Source: Streptomyces avermitilis MA-4680 = NBRC 14893 | GTDB lineage: Bacteria; Actinomycetota; Actinomycetes; Streptomycetales; Streptomycetaceae | Assembly (NCBI RefSeq): GCF_000009765.2 | Contig: NC_003155.5 | Span: 1,116,001 to 1,180,000 of the forward strand | Direction of reading: 5' to 3' | DNA length: 64,000 bases | Shown: piece after piece, positions 33,787 to 48,700 of the stretch | Layout of the letters: every line of letters begins with the position of its first letter | How positions within the stretch are numbered: the stretch's first letter is position 1 | Translations under genes and position numbers: made by a program | The notes under the pieces: generated by a model | What the model was told of the DNA's origin: nothing | Seen by the model: the letters and a program-made list of their open reading frames with translations, nothing else | Database searches by the model: none

Positions 33787-36700
33787 ATGCAATTGGCGAA
33801 TGAAGCGAAGCTCCTGGAATACCTCAAGCGCGTCACTGCGGACCTGGACCGCACTCGCCGTCGCCTGTACGAGGTGGTCGAGCGTGAGCAGGAGCCGATC
33901 GCGATTGTGGGGATGGCGTGTCGTTACCCAGGCGGGGCGACGTCACCCACGCGACTGTGGCATCTCGTCAAGTCCCAGACGGACGCTATCGGGGAGTTCC
34001 CGACCGACCGTGGATGGAACCTGGAGCAGCTCTACGACCCGGACCCCGACCGCTCAGGAACCAGTTACACGCGCAGCGGAGGGTTTCTCTATGACGCGGG
34101 CGACTTCGACGCCGCGTTCTTCGAGTTGTCACCGCGTGAGGCGCTGGCAATGGACCCGCAGCAGCGCCTGCTGCTCGAAACCACTTGGGAAACGTTCGAA
34201 CAGGGCGGAATCGACCCGAGGTCCATGCGCGGAAGCCGGACCGGGGTTTTCGTGGGGATCAATCCGGAGGACTACACCACCGGATACACACATCAGCCCT
34301 CAAACGCAGTCGAGGGCTACCTGCTCACTGGCAGCGCGGCAAGCATTGCGTCAGGCCGTATCTCCTACAACTTCGGGCTCGAAGGCCCTGCGATCACTAT
34401 CGACACCGCGTGTTCCTCCTCGCTCGTCGCCCTGCATCTGGCCTGCCAAGCGCTCCGGTCCGGTGAATGCACCATGGCGCTCGCAGGCGGCGCCTCCGTC
34501 ATGGCCACTCCCTTCGTCTTCACCGAGTTCTCTCGCCAGCGGGGCCTGGCCGCAGACGGCCGGTGCAAGGCGTTTTCGGCGGCGGCGGACGGGACCGGCT
34601 GGTCCGAGGGTGTGGGGATGCTGCTGGTGGAGCGGCTCTCCGACGCCCGCCGCAACGGTCACCGTGTCCTGGCCGTCGTCCGCGGCAGCGCCGTCAACCA
34701 GGACGGCGCAAGCAACGGCCTGACCGCACCCAACGGTCGTTCACAAGTCAAGGTCATCCGCCAGGCTTTGGCCAACGCACACCTCTCCCCTGCCGATGTC
34801 GATGCGGTGGAGGCCCACGGCACGGGGACCACCCTGGGCGACCCGATCGAGGCTCAAGCCCTCGTCGAAGCCTACGGTCAGGACCGCCCCAACGGCCGCC
34901 CCCTCTGGCTCGGAACCCTCAAGTCCAACATCGGGCACTCCATGGCCGCTGCGGGTGTGGGCGGGGTCATCAAGATGGTGATGGCGCTGCGGAATGGTCT
35001 GCTGCCGCGGACGTTGCATGTGGATGAGCCGTCGCCGCATGTGGACTGGTCCGCGGGTGCGGTGCAGCTGCTGACGGAGACGGTGCCCTGGCCCGGCGGG
35101 GAGGGGCGGCTACGGCGGGCAGGAGTGTCATCATTCGGCGTCAGCGGCACCAACGCCCACGTCATCCTCGAGGAAGCACCCGCCCACAACATCCCGTCAG
35201 ACACACCCGCCGACGACGTCCCGGGAGAATCAGCCGCCGACGAGGATGCCGGTAGTGGCGATGAGGCTGCTGCCGGCAGTCCAGGGGTGTGGCCGTGGCT
35301 GGTGTCGGCCAAGTCGCAGCCGGCCCTGCGCGCCCAGGCCCAGGCCCTGCACGCCCACCTCACCGACCACCCCGGCCTCGACCTCGCCGACGTCGGGTAC
35401 ACCCTCGCCCACGCCCGCGCCGTGTTCGACCACCGCGCCACCCTCATCGCCGCCGACCGCGACACCTTCCTGCAAGCACTCCAGGCACTCGCCGCAGGCG
35501 AACCCCACCCCGCCGTCATCCACAGCAGCGCCCCAGGCGGGACCGGGACCGGGGAGGCCGCAGGAAAGACCGCATTCATCTGCTCCGGACAGGGCACCCA
35601 ACGCCCCGGCATGGCCCACGGCCTCTACCACACCCACCCCGTCTTCGCCGCCGCACTCAACGACATCTGCACCCACCTCGACCCCCACCTCGACCACCCC
35701 CTCCTCCCCCTCCTCACCCAGGACCCCAACACCCAGGACACCACCACCCTCGAAGAAGCGGCCGCACTGCTCCAGCAGACCCGCTACGCCCAGCCCGCCC
35801 TCTTCGCCTTCCAGGTCGCCCTCCACCGCCTCCTCACCGACGGCTACCACATCACCCCCCACTACTACGCCGGACACTCCCTCGGCGAAATCACCGCCGC
35901 CCACCTCGCCGGCATCCTCACCCTCACCGACGCCACCACCCTCATCACCCAACGCGCCACCCTCATGCAAACCATGCCCCCCGGCACCATGACCACCCTC
36001 CACACCACCCCCCACCACATCACCCACCACCTCACCGCCCACGAAAACGACCTCGCCATCGCCGCCATCAACACCCCCACCTCCCTCGTCATCAGCGGCA
36101 CCCCCCACACCGTCCAACACATCACCACCCTCTGCCAACAACAAGGCATCAAAACCAAAACCCTCCCCACCAACCACGCCTTCCACTCCCCCCACACCAA
36201 CCCCATCCTCAACCAACTCCACCAGCACACCCAAACCCTCACCTACCACCCACCCCACACCCCCCTCATCACCGCCAACACCCCACCCGACCAACTCCTC
36301 ACCCCCCACTACTGGACCCAACAAGCCCGCAACACCGTCGACTACGCCACCACCACCCAAACCCTCCACCAACACGGCGTCACCACCTACATCGAACTCG
36401 GACCCGACAACACCCTCACCACCCTCACCCACGACAACCTCCCCAACACCCCCACCACCACCCTCACCCTCACCCACCCCCACCACCACCCCCAAACCCA
36501 CCTCCTCACCAACCTCGCCAAAACCACCACCACCTGGCACCCCCACCACTACACCCACCACCACAACCAACCCCACACCCACACCCACCTCGACCTCCCC
36601 ACCTACCCCTTCCAACACCACCACTACTGGCTCCAACCACCCGGCAAGCCGAGCGACCCGTCACCGAGCGAAGGCCGTGAGCAAGCCACGACCCCATCAA

Positions 36701-39700
36701 CCCCGCTGCGTGATGTCCTCGTGGGCAAGTCTCCGCAGGAGCGAGACGAAGAGCTGTTGCGCCTGGTGCGCACCCATGCGGCCGCTGTGCTGGGCCATGC
36801 CACTCCCGAAGTGATCGTTCCGAACAAGGCCTTCAAAGAGCTGGGTTTTGATTCTCTCGCCGCAATTCAGCTTCGTAATCGACTGCTTGCTGACGTTGAC
36901 CTGCCGCTTCCGGCCACGCTGATCTTCGATTACCCCACTCCGATGGCGCTTTGCCAGTTCCTCCGGGCGGCGATCGTCGGAGCGGACACAGGCACGACCA
37001 CTCGTCTGCCGCTAACTGCGGTCCCCGCCGACGAGCCGATCGCCATCGTCGGCATGGCCTGTCGGTACCCCGGTGATGTACGGACGGTCGATGATCTCTG
37101 GCAGGTGGTCAGTGGTGGCCATGACGCGATCGGCGGATTCCCGACGAACCGTGGGTGGGACCTCGACACGCTGTACAACCCGGACCCGGACCACCACGGA
37201 ACCAGCTACACCCGGAGCGGCGGATTCCTTTACGACGCAGGCAATTTCGATCCCGACTTCTTCGGTATCAGTCCGCGTGAGGCACTGGCGATGGACCCGC
37301 AGCAGCGGCTGCTGCTGGAAACAGCGTGGGAGAGCATCGAACACGCCTGCATCAACCCCGACAGCCTCCGTGGCACACCAACCGGCGTCTTCGCCGGGCT
37401 GACCTACCACGACTACGCCGCGCGCTTTCCCACAGCTCCGGCAGGGTTCGAGGGGTATCTCGGGCACGGAAGCGCAGGCAGTATCGCCTCGGGTCGTGTC
37501 GCCTACGCTCTCGGCCTGGAAGGTCCGGCCCTCACAGTCGACACTGCCTGCTCTTCGTCCCTGGTCGCTCTGCACCTGGCCTGTCAGGCGCTGCGGTCCG
37601 GCGAGTGTTCCATGGCCCTCGCGGGTGGCGTCACGGTGATGTCAACCCCGGCCGGGTTCGTGGAGTTTTCGCGGCAGCGGGGCCTGGCCGTGGACGGGCG
37701 GTGCAAGGCGTTCTCGGCAGCGGCTGACGGCACCGGCTGGGGTGAGGGTGTCGGAATGCTGCTGGTGGAGCGGCTGTCGGACGCGCGGCGGCTCGGTCAC
37801 CGAATCCTCGCGGTGGTGCGTGGCAGTGCGGTCAATCAGGACGGTGCGAGCAACGGGCTGACGGCGCCCAACGGGCCGTCCCAGGAGCGTGTCATCCGCC
37901 TGGCCCTGGCCAACGCGGACCTGACCCCCGCCGACGTCGATGCGGTGGAGGCCCACGGCACCGGCACCACTTTGGGCGACCCGATCGAGGCCCAGGCCCT
38001 CCTCGCCACCTACGGACAGGACCGCCCCGGCAACGAACCGCTGTGGCTGGGCTCGATGAAGTCGAACATCGGCCACGCGCAGGCTGCCGCAGGTGTGGGC
38101 GGGGTCATCAAGATGGTGATGGCGCTGCGGAATGGTCTGCTGCCGCGGACGTTGCATGTGGATGAGCCGTCGCCGCATGTGGACTGGTCCGCGGGGGCGG
38201 TGCAGCTGCTGACGGAGACGGTGCCCTGGCCCGGCGGGGAGGGGCGGCTGCGGCGGGCAGGAGTGTCATCGTTCGGCGTCAGCGGCACCAACGCCCACGT
38301 CATCCTCGAAGAAGCACCCGCCCACAACATCCCGTCAGACACACCCGCCGACGACGCCCCGGGAGAAGCAGCCGCCGACGATGTTCCGGGGGAAGCGGCC
38401 GGCGACGACGCCGGTACCGGCGGGGAAGCGACTGGTCCTGCTGCCGGCAGTCCAGGGGTGTGGCCGTGGCTGGTGTCGGCCAAGTCGCAGCCGGCCCTGC
38501 GCGCCCAGGCCCAGGCCCTGCACGCCCACCTCACCGACCACCCCGGCCTCGACCTCGCCGACGTCGGGTACACCCTCGCCCACGCCCGCGCCGTGTTCGA
38601 CCACCGCGCCACCCTCATCGCCGCCGACCGCGACACCTTCCTGCAAGCACTCCAGGCACTCGCCGCAGGCGAACCCCACCCCGCCGTCATCCACAGCAGC
38701 GCCCCAGGCGGGACCGGGACCGGGGAGGCCGCAGGAAAGACCGCATTCATCTGCTCCGGACAGGGCACCCAACGCCCCGGCATGGCCCACGGCCTCTACC
38801 ACACCCACCCCGTCTTCGCCGCCGCACTCAACGACATCTGCACCCACCTCGACCCCCACCTCGACCACCCCCTCCTCCCCCTCCTCACCCAGGACCCCAA
38901 CACCCAGGACACCACCACCCTCGAAGAAGCGGCCGCACTGCTCCAGCAGACCCCGTACGCCCAGCCCGCCCTCTTCGCCTTCCAGGTCGCCCTCCACCGC
39001 CTCCTCACCGACGGCTACCACATCACCCCCCACTACTACGCCGGACACTCCCTCGGCGAAATCACCGCCGCCCACCTCGCCGGCATCCTCACCCTCACCG
39101 ACGCCACCACCCTCATCACCCAACGCGCCACCCTCATGCAAACCATGCCCCCCGGCACCATGACCACCCTCCACACCACCCCCCACCACATCACCCACCA
39201 CCTCACCGCCCACGAAAACGACCTCGCCATCGCCGCCATCAACACCCCCACCTCCCTCGTCATCAGCGGCACCCCCCACACCGTCCAACACATCACCACC
39301 CTCTGCCAACAACAAGGCATCAAAACCAAAACCCTCCCCACCAAAAACGCCTTCCACTCCCCCCACACCAACCCCATCCTCAACCAACTCCACCAGCACA
39401 CCCAAACCCTCACCTACCACCCACCCCACACCCCCCTCATCACCGCCAACACCCCACCCGACCAACTCCTCACCCCCCACTACTGGACCCAACAAGCCCG
39501 CAACACCGTCGACTACGCCACCACCACCCAAACCCTCCACCAACACGGCGTCACCACCTACATCGAACTCGGACCCGACAACACCCTCACCACCCTCACC
39601 CACCACAACCTCCCCAACACCCCCACCACCACCCTCACCCTCACCCACCCCCACCACCACCCCCAAACCCACCTCCTCACCAACCTCGCCAAAACCACCA

Positions 39701-42700
39701 CCACCTGGCACCCCCACCACTACACCCACCACCACAACCAACCCCACACCCACACCCACCTCGACCTCCCCACCTACCCCTTCCAACACCAGCACTACTG
39801 GCTCGAAAGCACACAGCCGGGTGCCGGATCCGGTTCGGGTTCCGGTTCCGGGCGGGCAGGGACTGCGGGCGGGACGGCAGAGGTGGAGTCGCGGTTCTGG
39901 GACGCGGTGGCCCGCCAGGACCTGGAAACGGTCGCGACCACGCTCGCCGTGCCCCCCTCCGCCGGCCTGGACACGGTGGTGCCCGCACTCTCCGCCTGGC
40001 ACCGCCACCAACACGACCAAGCCCGCATCAACACCTGGACCTACCAGGAAACCTGGAAACCCCTCACCCTCCCCACCACCCACCAACCCCACCAAACCTG
40101 GCTCATCGCCATCCCCGAAACCCAGACCCACCACCCCCACATCACCAACATCCTCACCAACCTCCACCACCACGGCATCACCCCCATCCCCCTCACCCTC
40201 AACCACACCCACACCAACCCCCAACACCTCCACCACACCCGACAACAAGCCCAAAACCACACCACCGGACCCATCACCGGCCTGCTCTCCCTCCTCGCCC
40301 TCGACGAAACACCCCACCCCCACCACCCCCACACACCCACCGGCACCCTCCTCAACCTCACCCTCACCCAAACCCACACCCAAACCCACCCACCAACCCC
40401 CCTCTGGTACGCCACCACCAACGCCACCACCACCCACCCCAACGACCCCCTCACACACCCCACCCAAGCCCAAACCTGGGGACTCGCCCGCACCACCCTC
40501 CTCGAACACCCCACCCACACCGCCGGAATCATCGACCTCCCCACCACCCCCACCCCCCACACCCTCCACCACCTCACCCAAACCCTCACCCAACCCCACC
40601 ACCAAACCCAACTCGCCATCCGCACCACCGGCACCCACACCCGCCGCCTCACCCCCACCACCCTCACCCCCACACACCAACCACCCACCCCCACCCCCCA
40701 CGGAACCACCCTCATCACCGGCGGAACCGGCGCCCTCGCCACCCACCTCACCCACCACCTCACCACCCACCAACCCACCCAACACCTCCTCCTCACCAGC
40801 CGAACCGGCCCCCACACCCCCCACGCACAACACCTCACCACCCAACTCCAACAAAAAGGCATCCACCTCACCATCACCACCTGCGACACCAGCAACCCAG
40901 ACCAACTCCAACAACTCCTCAACACCATCCCCCCACAACACCCCCTCACCACCGTCATCCACACCGCAGGCATCCTCGACGACGCCACCCTCACCAACCT
41001 CACCCCCACCCAACTCAACAACGTCCTCCGCGCCAAAGCCCACAGCGCCCACCTCCTCCACCAACTCACCCAACACACCCCCCTCAACGCCTTCGTCCTC
41101 TACTCCTCCGCCGCCGCCACCTTCGGCGCACCCGGCCAAGCCAACTACGCCGCAGCCAACGCCTACCTCGACGCCCTCGCCCACCACCGCCACACCCACC
41201 ACCTCCCCGCCACCAGCATCGCCTGGGGCACCTGGCAAGGAAACGGACTGGCGACTGGTCAAGTCAGCGAACATCTCCGCCGCCGCGGGATGTTCGCCAT
41301 GCCGCCCGAGTTGGCGGTCACAGCTGTTGACGGCGCGATCGCGAGCGGGCGCCCGAGTCTCCTCGTCGCCGATATCGACTGGAAGAAATTGGGACCGGTT
41401 CTCTCCAGCAAGTCGTCGGTCTTGCTCGAGGACCTTCCCCAGGCACAGGGAACTGAGGAGGCGCGCAGTACCGTTGAGCAGACGGAGAGCACAAACCTCC
41501 GGCAACTCCTCATGGGTCGGTCACGTTCCGAGCAGGAAGAAGAGCTGCTCAGCCTCGTCCGCATCCACTCCGCGGCAGTGCTCGGGCGCGACGACTCCGA
41601 GGCCATCCCGCCCGGTCGGCTGTTCAGGGATCTAGGGTTCGACTCGCTTGCGGCGGTGGAGCTTCGCAACCACCTCGCAGCACAGACGGAGCTGGCTCTG
41701 CCGACGACTCTCGTCTTCGATTACCCCAGCCCCACCAAGCTCGCCCAATTTCTGCTCTCCGAGATCGCGGAGTTCCAGCCCGACAACTCAACTCCGCTTC
41801 CGCGACCCCGGGCAGAGCTCGATGAGCCGATCGCCATCGTTGGCATGGCCTGTCGCTTCCCCGGCGGAGTGACCTCGGCGGACGACTTCTGGGATCTGAT
41901 CTCCTCCGAGCAGGACGCGATCGGCGGATTCCCCACCGACCGCGGCTGGGACCTGGACACGCTCTACGACCCCGACCCCGACCACCCCGGCACCTGCTAC
42001 ACCCGAAACGGCGGATTCCTCTACGACGCAGGCCACTTCGACGCCGAATTCTTCGGCATCAGCCCCCGCGAAGCCCTCGCCATGGACCCCCAGCAACGAC
42101 TCCTCCTCGAAACCGCCTGGGAAACCATCGAACACGCCGGCATCAACCCCCACACCCTCCACGGCACCCCCACCGGAGTCTTCACCGGCACCAACGGACA
42201 GGACCACGCGGCACACATCCGTCAGGCCCCGAGCGGTACCGAGGGATTCGTCCTGACCGGGGCAGCCACCAGCATCGCCTCCGGCCGAATCTCCTACATC
42301 CTCGGGTTGGAAGGGCCTGCGGTCACCCTCGACACAGCGTGTTCCTCCTCGCTCGTCGCCCTGCACCTCGCCTGCCAGTCCCTCAGGTCCGGTGAATGCA
42401 CCATGGCCTTGGCCGGCGGGGCCACGGTCATGACCACCCCGATCACCTTCACCGAATTCGCCCGCCAACGCGGACTCGCCCCCGACGGGCGTTGCAAGGC
42501 GTTCTCGGCGGCGGCTGACGGTACCGGCTGGGGTGAGGGTGTGGGGATGCTGCTGGTGGAGCGGCTCTCCGACGCCCGCCGCAACGGTCACCGTGTCCTG
42601 GCCGTGGTGCGTGGCAGTGCGGTCAACCAGGACGGTGCGAGCAACGGTCTGACCGCGCCCAACGGGCCCTCCCAGCAGCGCGTCATCCGCCAGGCCCTCG

Positions 42701-45700
42701 CCAACGCGGACCTGACCCCCGCCGACGTCGATGCGGTGGAGGCCCACGGCACCGGCACCACTTTGGGCGACCCGATCGAGGCCCAGGCCATCCTCGCGAC
42801 CTACGGACAGGACCGTCCCGGCAACGGGCCGTTGTGGCTGGGCTCCGTCAAGTCCAACGTCGGACACACACAGGCCGCGGCGGGCGTGGCCGGAGTGATC
42901 AAGATGGTGATGGCCCTCCGCCACCGGACACTCCCACCGACTCTCCACGCGGATGAGCCGTCGCCGCATGTGGACTGGTCCGCGGGTGCGGTGCAGCTGC
43001 TGACGGAGACGGTGCCCTGGCCCGGCGGGGAGGGGCGGCCGCGGCGGGCAGGAGTGTCATCATTCGGCGTCAGCGGCACCAACGCCCACGTCATCCTCGA
43101 AGAAGCACCCGCCGACGACGTTCCGGGGGGACCACCCGCCGACGAGGATGCCGGTAGTGGCGAGGAGGCTGCTGCCGGCAGTCCTGGGGTGTGGCCGTGG
43201 CTGGTGTCGGCCAAGTCGCAGCCGGCCCTGCGCGCCCAGGCCCAGGCCCTGCACGCCCACCTCACCGACCACCCCGGCCTCGACCTCGCCGACGTCGGAT
43301 ACACCCTCGCCCACGCCCGCGCCGTGTTCGACCACCGCGCCACCCTCATCGCCGCCGACCGCGACACCTTCCTGCAAGCACTCCAGGCACTCGCCGCAGG
43401 CGAACCCCACCCCGCCGTCATCCACAGCAGCGCCCCAGGCGGGACCGGGACCGGGGAGGCCGCAGGAAAGACCGCATTCATCTGCTCCGGACAGGGCACC
43501 CAACGCCCCGGCATGGCCCACGGCCTCTACCACACCCACCCCGTCTTCGCCGCCGCACTCAACGACATCTGCACCCACCTCGACCCCCACCTCGACCACC
43601 CCCTCCTCCCCCTCCTCACCCAAAACGACAACGACAACGACAACGAGGACGCGGCCGCACTGCTCCAGCAGACCCCGTACGCCCAGCCCGCCCTCTTCGC
43701 CTTCCAGGTCGCCCTCCACCGCCTCCTCACCGACGGCTACCACATCACCCCCCACTACTACGCCGGACACTCCCTCGGCGAAATCACCGCCGCCCACCTC
43801 GCCGGCATCCTCACCCTCACCGACGCCACCACCCTCATCACCCAACGCGCCACCCTCATGCAAACCATGCCCCCCGGCACCATGACCACCCTCCACACCA
43901 CCCCACACCACATCACCCACCACCTCACCGCCCACGAAAACGACCTCGCCATCGCCGCCATCAACACCCCCACCTCCCTCGTCATCAGCGGCACCCCCCA
44001 CACCGTCCAACACATCACCACCCTCTGCCAACAACAAGGCATCAAAACCAAAACCCTCCCCACCAACCACGCCTTCCACTCCCCCCACACCAACCCCATC
44101 CTCAACCAACTCCACCAGCACACCCAAACCCTCACCTACCACCCACCCCACACCCCCCTCATCACCGCCAACACCCCACCCGACCAACTCCTCACCCCCC
44201 ACTACTGGACCCAACAAGCCCGCAACACCGTCGACTACGCCACCACCACCCAAACCCTCCACCAACACGGCGTCACCACCTACATCGAACTCGGACCCGA
44301 CAACACCCTCACCACCCTCACCCACCACAACCTCCCCAACACCCCCACCACCACCCTCACCCTCACCCACCCCCACCACCACCCCCAAACCCACCTCCTC
44401 ACCAACCTCGCCAAAACCACCACCACCTGGCACCCCCACCACTACACCCACCACCACAACCAACCCCACACCCACACCCACCTCGACCTCCCCACCTACC
44501 CCTTCCAACACCACCACTACTGGCTCGAACTACCCAGCGCCCAAACCAGCCCCGGTCAAAGGCGTTCTCGCCGCTCGGCTCCAGACACCGCCGAGTCGGA
44601 GTTCTGGGACGCGGTGAACGAGGAAGACCTCCAGAGCCTCGCCGAAACCCTCGACATCGACGCCTCTGCTCTGGACACGGTGGTGCCCGCACTCTCCGCC
44701 TGGCACCGCCACCAACACGACCAAGCCCGCATCAACACCTGGACCTACCAGGAAACCTGGAAACCCCTCACCCTCCCCACCACCCACCAACCCCACCAAA
44801 CCTGGCTCATCGCCATCCCCGAAACCCAGACCCACCACCCCCACATCACCAACATCCTCACCAACCTCCACCACCACGGCATCACCCCCATCCCCCTCAC
44901 TGTCAACCACACCCACACCAACCCCCAACACCTCCACCACACCCTCCACCACACCCGACAACAAGCCCAAAACCACACCACCGGACCCATCACCGGCCTG
45001 CTCTCCCTCCTCGCCCTCGACGAAACACCCCACCCCCACCACCCCCACACACCCACCGGCACCCTCCTCAACCTCACCCTCCCCCAAACCCACACCCAAA
45101 CCCACCCACCAACCCCCCTCTGGTACGCCACCACCAACGCCACCACCACCCACCCCAACGACCCCCTCACACACCCCACCCAAGCCCAAACCTGGGGACT
45201 CGCCCGCACCACCCTCCTCGAACACCCCACCCACACCGCCGGAATCATCGACCTCCCCACCACCCCCACCCCCCACACCCTCCACCACCTCACCCAAACC
45301 CTCACCCAACCCCACCACCAAACCCAACTCGCCATCCGCACCACCGGCACCCACACCCGCCGCCTCACCCCCACCACCCTCACCCCCACACACCAACCAC
45401 CCACCCCCACCCCCCACGGAACCACCCTCATCACCGGCGGAACCGGCGCCCTCGCCACCCACCTCACCCACCACCTCACCACCCACCAACCCACCCAACA
45501 CCTCCTCCTCACCAGCCGAACCGGCCCCCACACCCCCCACGCACAACACCTCACCACCCAACTCCAACAAAAAGGCATCCACCTCACCATCACCACCTGC
45601 GACACCAGCAACCCAGACCAACTCCAACAACTCCTCAACACCATCCCCCCACAACACCCCCTCACCACCGTCATCCACACCGCAGGCGTCAATCTCTTCG

Positions 45701-48700
45701 CCCCCGTGTCGGAAACCGATGCCGAATCCTTCTCTTCCGTTACGGCAGCGAAGGCAACGGGCGCGGCGATTCTGCATGAGTTGCTGCTGGACCATGAAAC
45801 GCTTGAACACTTCATTCTCTTCTCGTCGGGCGCCGGCGCTTGGGGCAGCGGGAATCAGTGCGCATACTCGGCGGCCAACGCATACCTGGACGCGCTCGCG
45901 ACGCATCGTCAGACACATGGACTTCCCGGGGCATCGATCGCCTGGGGCCCCTGGGCCGGAAAGGGCATGTCGGCCGGTGATGCGGCTCATGGTTACCTGG
46001 AAAAGCGCGGCATTCTGCCGATGGAGCCACGCATGGCGCTCGCGGCATTCCATCGTGCGCGGGCGCAGCGGCCGAATTCCAACCTGATCATCGCGGACAT
46101 CGACTGGGAGCGCTTCGTCCCCGCCTTCACCGCTCGACGCCACAGCCCGCTCATCGAGGACATTCCGGAGGTTCGGCAAGCGGCTCAGGAGCTGGAAGCA
46201 GCTGCGTCGACGGCAAAGACGACCACAGCTCAGCCGATTGCGACGTCTCTCCGTGAGCGATTGGCCCGACTGACGTCCTCAAAGCAGAACCAGGTGCTGC
46301 TCGGCCTGATTCGGACAGGCATCTGCACCGTTCTCGGCCTTCGTAATCCGGAAGGCATCGAGGACCAACGAGCCTTCCGCGACCTCGGCTTCGACTCGCT
46401 GACGTCGGCTCAGTTCAGCAAGGAACTCGCCAAGGAAACCGGACTGCCACTCCCCCCGTCCCTGGTCTTCGACTATCCCACCCCGCAGGAATGTGCTGCC
46501 CATCTGCGCACACAACTCGTCGACCTAGACGACGAAGAGGACGCGGCACTGTCGAATGCTCTCCCGCAAGTGGCCCATCGGCGTACCGTCGAGGACGAAC
46601 CGATCGCCATCATCGGTATGGCATGTCGCTTCCCCGGCGGCGTACGTTCTGCCGACGACCTGTGGGAATTGCTCGCTTCGGGTAAGGACGCTATCGGCGT
46701 CTTCCCGACCGACCGCGGCTGGGACCTGGACACGCTCTACGACCCCGACCCCGACCACCCCGGCACCTGCTACACCCGAAACGGCGGATTCCTCTACGGC
46801 GCAGGCCACTTCGACGCCGAATTCTTCGGCATCAGCCCCCGCGAAGCCCTCGCCATGGACCCCCAGCAACGACTCCTCCTCGAAACCGCCTGGGAAACCA
46901 TCGAACACGCCGGCATCAACCCCCACACCCTCCACGGCACCCCCACCGGAGTCTTCGCCGGAATCAACGCTCAAGACCACGCCGCGCATATCCGCCAAAG
47001 CCGTGATGTGGAGACCATCGAGGGCTACGCCCTGACCGGCAGTTCGGGAAGTGTGGCGTCCGGCCGGGTGGCCTACACGCTCGGGCTCGAAGGCCCCGCG
47101 GTGTCGGTGGATACGGCGTGTTCGTCGTCGTTGGTGGCGTTGCATTGGGCGGCGCAGGCGTTGCGTGCGGGTGAGTGTTCGATGGCGCTTGCCGGGGGTG
47201 TGACGGTGATGTCGTCTCCGGGTACGTTTGTGGAGTTCTCACGTCAGCGGGGTCTGGCCGCGGACGGGCGGTGCAAGGCCTATTCGGCGGCTGCTGACGG
47301 TACCGGCTGGGCCGAGGGTGTGGGGATGCTGCTGGTGGAGCGGCTCTCCGACGCCCGTCGCAACGGTCACCGTGTCCTGGCCGTGGTGCGTGGCAGTGCG
47401 GTCAACCAGGACGGTGCGAGCAACGGTCTGACCGCGCCCAACGGGCCCTCCCAGCAGCGTGTCATCCGTCAGGCCCTGGCCAATGCGGGACTGACCCCGG
47501 CCGATGTCGACGCAGTGGAGGGCCACGGCACCGGGACCACTCTGGGGGACCCGATCGAGGCCCAGGCACTCCTGGCCGCCTACGGACAACACCGCCCCCA
47601 CCACCGCCCCTTGTGGCTGGGATCCCTCAAATCCAACATCGGGCACGCACAGGCCGCCGCGGGCGTGGGCGGAGTCATCAAGATGGTGATGGCCCTGCGC
47701 AACGGGCTGCTGCCACAGACCCTCCACGTGGACGAGCCCACCCCCCAGGTCGACTGGTCCACAGGCGCAGTACAACTCCTGACACAACCGGTGCCCTGGC
47801 CCGCCGACCCGGCCGGCCGGCCACGCCACGCCGGCGTGTCATCATTCGGCGTCAGCGGCACCAACGCCCACATCATCCTCGAAGAAGCACCCACTCCCCA
47901 GGACAGCGATACCGACGACGAACCGCCTGCCAACGCACCAGCCCTGCCCCATCCCCTCCCTCTTCCCGTGCCGGTGTCGGCGAGGTCTGAGGCCGGGTTG
48001 CGGGCGCAGGCACAGGCGTTGCGCCAGTACGTGGCAGCCCGCCCGGACATGTCACCTGCCGACATTGGTGCGGGTCTGGCCCGCGGCCGGGCCGTACTGG
48101 AACACCGCGCCGTCATCCTGGCCGCGGACCGCGAGGAACTGGCGCAGGCACTGACAGCCCTGGCAGCCGGCGAACCCCACCCCCACATCACCACAGGCCA
48201 CACCCGGGGCGGTGACCGCGGCGGCGTCGTCTTCGTCTTCCCCGGACAGGGCGGCCAGTGGGCCGGGATGGGCCTGACCCTGCTCACCTCCTCACCCGTG
48301 TTCGCCGAACACATCGACGCATGCGAGAAAGCCCTCACCCCCTGGGTGCCCTGGTCCCTGACCGACATCCTGCACCGCGACCCCGACGACCCCGCATGGC
48401 AACAAGCCGACGTGGTCCAGCCCGTGCTCTTCAGCATCATGGTCTCCCTCGCCGCCCTGTGGCGCTCCTACGGCATCGAACCCGACGCGGTCCTCGGCCA
48501 CTCCCAGGGAGAAATCGCCGCCGCCCACATCTGCGGCGCACTCAGCCTGAAAGACGCCGCCAAAACCGTTGCACTGCGCAGCCGCGCACTGGCCGCCGTA
48601 CGAGGCCGGGGCGCCATGGCCTCACTGCCCCTGCCCGCCCAGGACGTGCAGCAGCTCATTTCCGAACGGTGGGAAGGGCAGTTGTGGGTGGCAGCCCTCA

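Noticed and set aside
38460..41330. Plus-strand alternative frame of 956 codons, Pro/His/Arg-rich, inside aveA2
   Set aside because: It is a shifted frame of the C-rich AT-KR blocks. Composition is PPPHPPH repeats and no domain is visible.
38335..41505. Minus-strand open frame of 1056 codons, Gly/Val/Glu-rich, opposite aveA2 (similar ones at 26038-27495, 35230-36636, 43060-44517, 44530-46179)
   Set aside because: These are by-products of the G-poor coding strand, which contains few antisense stop codons. They consist of monotonous [10 protein letters not shown] strings and lie fully inside clear synthase domains.
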